From assembly GCA_015501595.1 (NCBI GenBank), contig JADNRX010001337.1:1-10997 (forward strand): a DNA stretch of 10,997 bases. Direction: 5' to 3'. The first letter of the stretch is position 1, and each line of letters opens with the position of its first letter. The position numbers and the translations under genes were made by a program. The DNA is from Hymenopellis radicata. Its lineage: Eukaryota > Basidiomycota > Agaricomycetes > Agaricales > Physalacriaceae. Below the pieces are notes generated by a model, which worked only from the letters and a program-made list of their open reading frames with translations, was not told the origin of the DNA and did not search any database. Positions 1-8,700 of this stretch are shown here, one piece after another.

Positions 1-147
1 GATCTTCTTCGGAGCCATTCAGTATCCTTTGAGGTCTCTCGTAACGCCGTCTCCAAATGGTCAGAGCAACCTTGGATAGAAGATAACGGTTGGGATGCCA
101 AGTGGGAAGATATATGCGCAGCGGAAATCGAGCGCTGGGATTCCTGA
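1..147 (+). CDS. C-terminal end of an unidentified protein (5' partial)
   Basis: The first reading frame is open from base 1 to a TGA at 145-147 and gives 48 residues. The peptide is tryptophan-rich and charged (it contains WIEDNGWDAKWED and ends in EIERWDS), which looks like real protein rather than a chance frame. The start lies outside the window, so domain content, length and function cannot be judged. I do not recognise the family. It would lie about 1.5 kb upstream of the dehydrogenase, on the same strand. A chance open frame of 48 codons is not excluded. Confidence 0.45.
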   Translation, partial: DLLRSHSVSFEVSRNAVSKWSEQPWIEDNGWDAKWEDICAAEIERWDS

Positions 148-1679
148 GCGAGTCCGTCAACTACCTCATCATTACATGACGGCCTGTACTTACTATTGAA
201 TCCTTTTAGTTGAACATTTCCTCGAGATTCCAAGTATCGTTCTTTGTTCGGCCCTCCGCCAGCTGTTTCCTGTCTACTTCACTCCAAGTCGTCCAATACA
301 AATGCCATATCGTCATGGGCGCCATCTTCGAATTCAAAATTGTGCCTATCATAATTGTTTGCTACACGTTGTGGTCACTACCTTACACAGCGGCCAATAT
401 ACAACACCCTGGTGGCGCTCGGTTCGACTGAGCTCGCGTAAGTATACATTGTCCTTGGCTCGGGCTCGTACCGTTGACAGGCATGAAGCGATCGTTTTTA
501 CCTCAGCGCGCACTTTATCGGCAACCCAGGTATCTGGATATCAGGAGCGAGAACAAACCAAGCTGTTCTTGTGCGAATGTCATCTAATGCTTTACGACTC
601 CGTACTCACGTCTGGCGGCTGATGTGGGAAACGAACCTTGTCTCCACTCTCCAGCTGACGATCTAAAGGGCTCATGTGTGCACTCCCGAAAAGCTGGTCC
701 GTGCTTCAAACGGTGTCCAACTGCCGTTCAGTTTGCCCAGCTGGGCAGACATGAGGTACTCCCGGTAGACTTTCGACACGAATCTTGTGTTTCGAATACC
801 TCGGGTGCGTCAAGGGCGCAATTTGTGGCTGCCTATCTTGCAGAGGTAGGTACTTCGGAGAGACTGATGTGACGGCCATCGCAATCAATGTTGCGAGATC
901 CGGGCTTGATGATGATAATCGCGACGACTCGACGCGCCAACGGACGCGTCCTTTGGAAGAACCAGGACGTGTCTTGGCTGATAACATTGTCTGGATCGCG
1001 CGAATGCCACCATTTACGATAACCTGTGTGGCTTCGTTAGTGAAAAGAACATTACGCATCGTAAATCTTTCACGACATGTCCGCGGCACTCAAAGGATCG
1101 CACAGGGCTAGCCTTTTCAAGGTGCATACGTGTTCGAACTTTGAGGTACATCGGCCTGGCTCCTGGTGTAGCAGTGACTAGCTATGTAGACTCGAACCAG
1201 TCCCATTCAAAACACTTGATACAATCGATTGTCATCGGTTGGCCGATATGGACTGGCTCGAGTCTACTAGTTATGCGAGATTCCTTACCTCGGTACGCTA
1301 GAGGCTTTCAGATGTTAAGACACAGATAGCGCAATTATACTAGTCTTTTGAAGTTTAATTACTCAGTTCGTAGTACTTACTTCGTGGCGGCTCTCAGTCA
1401 AATTTGCTCTGAGCGCTTTGGAGCTTGAGTTCGGTTTCCCTTCTCTTGTGATGTGCAGTCTCGTCCGATCTAGTACTACATCAAGGGTGGTTGAGGAGGT
1501 GCACTCAATTCAATGCTTGGAGTCGGACTGCTTACTTCGTTACCTCGTACCGGGTTAGCACATTGCCTGTAAGCCGCGCCGTGAAGTCAGGAAGGTTATC
1601 GGACTTGAAAATGGATTACTTATAAGATCCTGTGCTGTTGTCGTGACGCTCTTGCCAGCAAGACCTGGTGTATTCCTGA
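148..1679. other. 1.5 kb interval with no assignable gene
   Basis: No frame here shows a recognisable domain or a believable spliced gene. The longest open stretches are on + at 785-1111 (108 codons) and on - at 706-1089 (127 codons). They overlap each other and resemble no family I know. The + frame from about 870 to 1110 has some coding-like codon periodicity, so a decayed or lineage-specific gene cannot be excluded. The 3' part of the upstream gene's transcript and the promoter of the dehydrogenase at 1680 should lie in this interval. An inverted repeat at 1187-1266 is listed separately. Confidence 0.5.
1187..1266. repeat. Inverted repeat, 17-bp arms with one mismatch, 46-bp spacer
   Basis: The left arm at 1187-1203 (TAGACTCGAACCAGTCC) and the right arm at 1250-1266 (GGACTGGCTCGAGTCTA) are reverse complements at 16 of 17 positions. 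The spacer holds a perfect 10-bp palindrome (CAATCGATTG, 1222-1231) and a small stem-loop with 5-bp arms (1234-1238 and 1243-1247). The whole could fold as a branched hairpin. It lies in an interval without a recognised gene. It could be a remnant of a small inverted-repeat element or a structural signal; the sequence alone does not decide. Confidence 0.7.
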
Positions 1680-2922
1680 ATGTCTGCCTTCCGTTCAGCC
1701 ATACCCAGTGATATCTGTAACGTGGATGGTTTAGTTGCCGTAGTGACTGGAGGAGGGAGTGGTAAGACGAACCCATCGACTTCTTTGATGAGGTATTGAC
1801 TTTGACGGCGCGCTAGGCATCGGCTTACTCATGGCGACCGCCCTCGAAAACAATGGCGCGACGGTGTATATTATTGGACGCCGAATGCATTTGCTGGAGA
1901 AGGCTGCTAGGGAAAACAACGTAAGGGCCTGCTTTCTCCAGTAAAACTCGTACCAACCGTCAGCGGCAGAAATTCAACAAGATCATTCCTGTGCAAGGTG
2001 ATCTCACCGACCGCGATAGTTTGCTTTCTGTTGTTGAGATTGTTCGTTCCAAGCAGGGTCACATCGACCTGCTGGTGAATAACGCAGGAATAGCCAAGAA
2101 CCTCTACAGCCACCCTCTTCCATCGCCTTCAGAGAACGAGGCAGATCGGCCACCCACTCCACCACAGGCAGATGTATCCTCACCACCAGCCTCACCGACG
2201 GCTTCAATCCATATCCCGTCCATCAAGAAATTCCAATCCTCCTTATGGGATACCGGCTCCCCCGACGACTTTGCCCAAGTGTTCGCTACCAACGTCACGG
2301 CACCTTATTATACCACCGTTGCTTTCCTGGATCTGCTCCACCAGGGAAATATTCGAAAACAGATCCAGGCGAGTACACACGGCGATTCCTCCGACTTTTC
2401 ACGTCCGCCCTACCATTCTTCGCAGGTGCTTACGGTATCGTCGTCGGGTGCATTCCGTCTGGACGCAAAAGTGCTGTCCATGTCTTACACGCTGTCCAAG
2501 AGCGCGTGCAACCACCTAGGCAAGGTCATGGCAAACCTGCTTGTACCGTGGGGCATCCGCAGCAACATCATTGCTCCGGGTGTGTGGCCAAGTGGTGAGG
2601 AACATTCGCAAGAGTATATGACGGCGTATAGTATTTCTAATTTCGGGGTCGCAGAGATGACTACCTCTGCAGTGGCTGATTCTAGTTCGAGGCTCGATCC
2701 AGACTTGTTGTGTCAAGATGTTCCGCTCAAACGAGCGGGGACGGAGGAGGTAAAGCGTCGTGTTCGCCGGTTCCGTAGTGTTGATGCAAGAACTAGGATA
2801 TGGCGGGAGCGATATTATTCCTGGCCAGTCGGGCGGGGGCGTACATGAACGGCAGTGTATTCGTGGCGGATGGCGGACGTTCCAACGCTTACTTGGGAGG
2901 GAGTGCGAGCAGCTACATTTGA
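1680..2922 (+). CDS. Classical short-chain dehydrogenase/reductase (SDR), four exons
   Basis: Predicted NAD(P)-dependent oxidoreductase of unknown substrate. Exons are 1680-1761, 1817-1920, 1970-2749 and 2797-2922, giving 363 residues. The second intron could instead end at 1963, adding two residues. Visible motifs: the Rossmann glycine motif TGGGSGIG, spanning intron 1; NNAG at about residues 99-102; the catalytic serine in VSSSGAF (about 219-221); YTLSK with Tyr235 and Lys239 as the YxxxK pair; and NIIAPGVWPS after it. The last exon restores the usual ending (ILFLAS, AYMNGS, ADGG). Without removing intron 3 (GTAAAG to CTAG) the frame would read into an unrelated tail ending at 2848. The sequence YIIGRR after strand 2 hints at NADP(H), an inference only. 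A Pro/Ser-rich insertion of about 40 residues follows NNAG. No frameshift is needed. The next gene starts 153 bp downstream. Confidence 0.9.
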
Positions 2923-3075
2923 AGCGTCGTGGCGGGTAAAGAGGATCACAAACGGAATATACGGATACCATGTACGAAAGAGTTCAAGTCCAAGTTTGGT
3001 TGTTTGTTCGCCGGGCCGATGAACAACAGTGCTGTCAAAATTTGTGATCTAAAATTAACCCTGCTCACATCAATC

Positions 3076-4519
3076 ATGGCAAGAAAACGCAAGAACAGGA
3101 CACATCTCAAGGGAGCCGCGACTGAATCCGCATCGTCGCAGACCGGCGTACCCAAATCGTTTGTCATAAAGCATGGCCAAGTGGGGTCGTCAATTGCGCA
3201 ACTCGTCCGTGACATCAGAAAAGTTATGGAACCCAATACTGCGAGCCGATTGAAGGTAAGTTTACTGTGGTAAACTGGAGTTTCTTGCTCACAGAATACA
3301 GGAACGGAATCGAAATAAACTCAAAGATTATCTGACCATGGCTCCTGCTCTACAAGTCACACATCTATTGGCTTTTACTCTTACGCCGCTGGCTCCCTCT
3401 ATGCGCATCGTTCGTCTGACCAACGGTCCAACTCTCAGTTTTAGGATCGAGAGGTACAGTCTGATTAAGGATGTCTTGAATACCTCGAAAAGGACTCGCA
3501 GTATTGGCATGGAGTATCTTAGTCCTCCTCTGGTACGTTGTAACAGACCGTAACAATATACAACTAACATTGAATACTAGCTCGTATTAGCATCCTTCCC
3601 ACCCGCATCACCAACGACACCTCCCCACATACCCCTACTCATGAAAGCCTTCCAATCGCTCTTTCCCCCACTCTCACCCAAAACTTTGACATTATCCACT
3701 GCTCGACGCGTTGTCCTCGTTTCCTACAATGCAGAGCGTGGTACCGTCGAATGGCGACATTATATCATTACCGTCAAAGCTTACGGTGTTTCTCGACGCA
3801 TCCGTAAGATTCTGGACGGTACCTTGAAAGCCGCTTCATCTTCAGGCATCTTGGATCTTGGAAACGAGAAAGATGTCGCGGACTTTTTGTTGCGCAAGAA
3901 AGGCGAACCTGGTCCTGACGGTTATGAAAGCGCAGCATCATCCACCGAGAGTGTCGCTGGGACGATGGAGATGCCGTCGATTTGGCGGATGACTACGTCG
4001 GAAGGAACAACAAGAAGGGATCAAGGAGAGCTGTTCGTCTGGATGAGGTCGGTCCCCGGATGGAATTGAAACTCATCAAAATCACCGAGGGTGTACCAGG
4101 ACGGGAGGGTGGCGTCATCTATCATGAATTTGGTGTGTATCTCGAGAGGTTTTTCTTTGGCAGTCCCTGATGGCGCAATTTTCACAGTTAAAAAGTCGAA
4201 GAAGGAAGTGGCCGAGTTGAGAGCTGCGCACGCGGCGAAAGAAAAGTTGCGCAAAGAACGTCGCGAGAACAGGCGCGAAATGTTGCGAGGAAGAAGGGAA
4301 AGTCATCTGCGGCAGATGGAGATGAAGAGGAGGACGTTGACATGTCGGATGCACCTGACGATGACGAGGACTTTGATGATGAGGCAGGGTGGATGACGAG
4401 GAAGAGATCAGTGAAGGTGAGGACGAAGAAGAAGATGACGACGAGGGGCGCAAGAGAGCAGTGAGGATGAAGATCAACGTCCGCCGTCCAAAAAGCCCAA
4501 ACTGCGTAGTAAGCGATGA
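3076..4519 (+). CDS. SSF1: Ssf1/PPAN (Peter Pan)-type Brix-domain ribosome biogenesis factor, four exons with four apparent frameshifts
   Basis: By family knowledge, Ssf1/PPAN is a nucleolar RNA-binding protein needed for pre-60S assembly and 27S pre-rRNA processing. Exons are 3076-3255, 3302-3532, 3581-4132 and 4188-4519; introns are 46, 48 and 55 bp. Family marks in order: a basic start (MARKRKNR), PKSFVIKHGQVG, RDIRKVMEPNTA, GPTLSFRI, YSLIKDV, IPLLMKAFQSLFPP, RRVVLVSYN, WRHYIITVKAYGVSRRIRKI, ELKLIKITEGVPG, YHEFVKKSKKEV, then a basic helix, an acidic Asp/Glu tail and a lysine-rich end (KKPKLRSKR). The frame shifts by one base at the G runs 3959-3961, about 4289-4298, 4387-4389 and 4445-4448, each as if one G were missing. 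With four bases allowed for, the length is 433 codons including stop. Ssf1 is essential in yeast, so sequencing error fits better than decay. Other Brix families (Imp4, Rpf2, Brx1) fit the motifs less well. Confidence 0.93.
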
Positions 4520-5778
4520 TTTTGTCATAATTTTGAGTCGCGTCTTTTGTTCTACTCGTTGACTGACCGGTCTATTTCATCGACACCGACCTGTGGTTCT
4601 GCGGGGTCCAGATTCAAGTATCGAATATTTCTCTCGGTCAAGTTTAGATTCGTTGAAATGTTCTGTGAACATCGAAATCTCGCAGCCTCGCATCTCGGTA
4701 ACTGTGCATAGATGTTCAAAAATAAAATACGAGCCAACCTCCCTTACTTCAATGGTCTACAATTGGAGCATTGACAACGACAATAGCTTGGCTCGAACTA
4801 CCCTCTGATTTCACCGTATCACTCTTTGTTCGTCGTCTTCACTTGTCATGCATCTACACATTCTAACTGGAGGTATTTTGCACTTAGTCTGCTCTCCATG
4901 TCGGCTGTATGTCCTCCCCAAGGAAGGTCGAAAAAGGGTAACCGAGTGGTGCCGTAGAGGCACGATATGTACCTGTTCTCGAACTCAAGACGCTTCCACC
5001 GTTAAGAGCGACTTTTCGGCCACAGGAAGACAAACACCGGGAGACTGATACCCAGTTGCGGAGCCTGTGTACCCGTCTCCGAAGCAGTACAAGCCACGAC
5101 GCAGCTTCTCCGTTGCTGAAATGCCAATAAGATGCAGGAGTCCGCTTCGACATCACGGTGTACTTCTGGATCTCCTTCGAGTTCCACCACGAGTTAGCGT
5201 TTGACATGTCCCGCGCGCGCCAAGTTGTCACTGTTAGGCGTACTCCTGGCAGGAATCATCCGGCTCGACGATTGATTGTATTCGAATCTGATCAACAAGG
5301 CGGTTGTGGAGGCTCTACTAAACGGGTGGAAGAATTTAGCATTTCGGTGTGCGACTTGTGGCAACCGCAAGGCTGTACAGCAGCGTAGAATTAAAAGTGC
5401 GTGCTTTTGAGTACCCCGTTTGATATATCGATAGACATCCCACCTTCTGGAGATGAAGTTGCCTGTTCAAAGCGACATGTGCTACAACTCTATCTTTTAT
5501 TGATGTGCTGTTAAAGCCTTGCACTCTCACCTCGAGTCCTTCATACGGATCTTGTTCATGTCCGTCGCGGAGTAAAAGGCGTGTCTGGATATCAACATCG
5601 TGTTCGAGCACGGATAAGAGAAAAGTGACCCACTGACCCAGACCTTGCGGCGGGAGTTGCCGCGTGCCATCAGCCTCGTGTAAACAGCGTGTTGAGCAAA
5701 AAAAGCCGAAGGTTGGTGTGTGTTCCGCCACATCAACGTTTATCTCGTTCCCTCTCTGTTTCCACTACTACGTTCGCC
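4520..5778. other. Interval between the SSF1-like and EDC4-like genes
   Basis: From 4520 to about 4840 I see only AT-richer sequence compatible with the 3' region of the SSF1-like gene. From 4942 to 5388 one + frame is open apart from a single TAA at 5128-5130, and minus-strand frames are open at 4884-5231, so neither strand is clearly coding. A possible spliced minus-strand gene at 5391-5674 is listed separately. Promoter and leader of the EDC4-like gene must lie just before 5779; a pyrimidine-rich stretch runs through about 5744-5770, as is common before basidiomycete starts. I see no clear TATA box there. Confidence 0.5.
5391..5674 (-). CDS. Possible 3' part of a small spliced minus-strand gene, unidentified
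   Basis: On the minus strand the exon 5674-5531 (48 codons) reads coherently (QLPPQGLGQWVTFLLSVLEH, then HEQDPYEGLE) and ends at a good donor, GAG/GTGAGA. Joining it across a 68-bp intron (5530-5463) to 5462-5391 keeps phase 0 and gives a plausible C-terminus (GGMSIDISNGVLKSTHF, then TAA at 5393-5391). A pyrimidine-rich acceptor-like stretch ending in GAG precedes 5674. I cannot find a convincing first exon: it would have to sit in about 5680-5780, next to the EDC4-like start, giving a protein of under about 100 residues in a head-to-head arrangement. The family is unknown. It may be a chance spliced frame or a gene remnant. Confidence 0.27.
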
Positions 5779-8700
5779 ATGGACAACCGTACCAATGCGC
5801 CTGCCAATCCGCCCATGCACGAGCTCTTTTCGCGTGGCCAACGCCTCCCGTGCAGCAGCCGCAGCCACAATACGTTTCTCCTCCACATCTGTCTCATAAT
5901 ATGTCTTCAAACCAGATCGACTCTCTTTTCCAGCATCTGAACCCGTCGTCTTCGTCGGATCTCTCGCAGTCGCAGCAGTCATCTACCAGCTACGGGTCGG
6001 GCCAGCGACGCCTATCATTGACGAGCAGCCTGTGTCCTCGCCACCGACGAACCCGACCTCCCAGTCGATAACGGAGCGTCAGAATGCGCTGTTGTCAATG
6101 CTGACTGGACCGCCTAACAATCAGAGTGGACGGCCCGCGGCTGCTCAAACCCAGCAACAGCAACAGCAGCAGCAGCCTCAACAGATACCAACACCTCCAG
6201 GCTCGTCGCAGAGGTCAAACGCATCGCCGCCAACAAATGCCGAGCTGCAGGGCAAGATTCTTCTCGACCAGTTGATGTCTGGTGTGCGTAATGTCTCTTT
6301 CATTGCGTTGTTCCCGCTCAATGCGCGCATGTTGTGTCAACATGCGCTTCCGGCGTGTTTCCCTTCTCCCTCTTTTCTGATTTTTTTTGCTATAAATCGC
6401 TAACAACACACCTCTAGAAATCCCCCGCGGTCGACGTACTCCGACTCTGGCAGTTCCATTCCCACAACATCCCCATCCACGCTCCTTCTCCGCCATATCC
6501 AGCCCATGATCCACCTGAATACAGTCTCCTCTTATTCATCCGACCCTATTGAACTGACTGAGATCTCCCGCAACATGCCTCCCCCCATGGCTCCCCCGGA
6601 GCAGCAAAAGACCATGTTCGACTTCGTGTCTCCCTTTGATGCCCTTTCTTCCACCTCTTCCAGGTGAAGAAGAAGCCTGTTCCGTCCCAGCATAGCGTGT
6701 CCAGTACTGAGGACTCCAGCTGGACGAACGTCTCAGATCCCAAGCGCCGGTCCGTCGATAACCTGCTCGAGCAAATGTCCAACATCCGCCCATATCCCCA
6801 GTCGGTCTCCGCGTATGATTTCTATGATCCTGCTCCTAGCGATTATACTGCCGTGGATAGCTCGCGGTCGCGTCAGCCTGAGCTGCAGGTGCCTCCGCCG
6901 CCGATTCCCCAAAGCCACCTGTGCACCAACGCCCCGAGTCTCCGCCGCGTCCTTCCCCACCCAAGACGCAGGCGCAGCGTGCACGACTAGGCGAATCACC
7001 TGTTAGCAGCCAGCCAAGTGCGCCGCCGGGTAATGGTAATAGGCGGGATAAGGAGAGCTCACCGGGACCTCGGGGCAGTATTCGAAGAGGTCGAGGCGCC
7101 AAAGAACTTCGCCAGTTCAAAGTACGTTAACTATATGGTCTTTATATTCATCTGACTTACACGCAACCAGTATGCAACCTCAGACAATCATTTTCGATGT
7201 TGCTCAGCCGATGGAGGAGATTCAGGCTTCGCGCGATTTTGTCAAGTCGACCGCTATCGCGTTGGTCAAGCAGGAGACCGTATTCCTGCCTGGTACAACG
7301 ATTGGAGCTACTCATTGGGTTGCATATGCCATGAGTCGTGGTCGTGTGCGCGTCATCTCGAGGTCCAACGGGACCGCACTTTGCTACAGTTGCCGCCAGT
7401 ATTCGGGAATGCCAGCGTGTCTGATATGGCTGTCCATGGTAACAGGTTGGCTGGTGTGACCACCGATGGTGGGTTCGTTGTATGGGAGTTGCCGGATGTC
7501 ATCACAGACGATGTCCCGTAAGTAAACTCTTTCGATTTCCGATCTGTGTCTAACGGTATCAGCAGGGACATTTGTTACTTTGCGTGGCGCCGCCCACCTC
7601 GGACGCGGACCCTCTGATGTCCGTCAAGTGGCATCCCAAGGAGCCGGACACACTCGCCGTCGCATCGGAGAACCTCATTTATTTGATTGACCTGGCCAAT
7701 GTAGTTGGTTTACATGATGGGACGATCTCTCAATCTGATCTTCGCCACTTGGGCCATACTCTTACTCTTACTTCAGTATGTTTTCATCCTTATCCACCCA
7801 GACAATTGTTCTAATACCCTTATCCAGCCTCTTGTATCTTTCGATTTCGACGTTCTGCAGCAGGCCCTGATAACTATTTCTATCGACTCCGTCTTGACGA
7901 CCTGGAACACCCTCGACCAGGTTCCATATGCTAATCACAAAATCCGAGGAGAGGACCCACCTTCGTCTTTGACTTACGCTGACGGTGTCATCGTTGTTGG
8001 ACGTCGGTATGGAACTGTGTTCCAATTGCTTTCGGCTAATACGAAAGCCATCCTCTCCACGATCAAGTTTGTGAACAGCTCTCCGATACCCGACGACTAC
8101 ATGTTCGGGCATGTGTGCTATGATGCGCGCATCCAGACGTTATGGATCGCGAACTCCAAGCGAGAGAGCATCATCGCATTCAAACTGAACATTGATTCGC
8201 CGGTGCTTGGAGATGAGCCAGGCAGAGGTTTTGTTGACCAAGTTGTCGAATTCACGGGTCCCAAAGCCACCATTCATTTTGTGATTCTAACTGCGGATGC
8301 AGACCCCAGAGGCGACGAGGCGTACGCTGCGTGTATCGCCGCGAAAGTCACTCCTAGTGAGCTCGCTCTGGCCGCGTTCTCTGTTCACTCCAGTGGAGTA
8401 GACCAAATTTTAATCAGGAAGGAGTGGTATATGGATGCGCTGGCGTCGACGGCAGCCAAGTTCCCTCTCTACATTGCGCCTTCTGCCGCGCCCGATCCCA
8501 AGTCTCAGAAGCAACAGCAGGTTGCGCGCCCTAGGTCTCCCCAGTCCGAAGACGGCGATGATGTTGGGAGGGAGGAAACTCGGGCTCCAGAGCCCAGAGG
8601 CAAGGGGCAGAAGGGGAACAACAAGAATGTCACCTGGAGTGGCAAGGATGACGGGAGTGGAAGCGGCAACGGGAGGGGCAAGGAAAAGGAGAAAGAGAAG

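Noticed and set aside
706..1089. 127-codon minus-strand open frame
   Set aside because: It overlaps a similar-length + frame, shows no domain or hydrophobic pattern I recognise, and frames of this length are expected by chance in 11 kb at this base composition.
2373..2425. Possible extra intron in the dehydrogenase (GTACAC to CGCAG)
   Set aside because: It is 53 bp, not a multiple of three, and removing it would break the frame that carries the catalytic Ser, Tyr and Lys.
3959..4448. Programmed ribosomal frameshifting as the cause of the shifts
   Set aside because: Too many sites, no slippery heptamer with a downstream structure, and the same pattern occurs in an unrelated neighbouring gene.
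4115..4528. 137-codon minus-strand frame with poly-Ser
   Set aside because: It is the antisense of the acidic Asp/Glu and Lys-rich tail of the SSF1-like gene; the poly-Ser comes from reading GAA/GAT-type codons backwards out of frame.
4941..4995. tRNA-like segment (ACCGAGTGGT resembling a Ser/Leu D-arm, with a GTGCC/GGCAC stem after it)
   Set aside because: The T-arm consensus is missing, no acceptor stem closes, and no anticodon arm can be placed.
4884..5231. 115-codon minus-strand open frame
   Set aside because: No recognisable motif; open frames exist on both strands here, and no splice sites link it to a larger gene.
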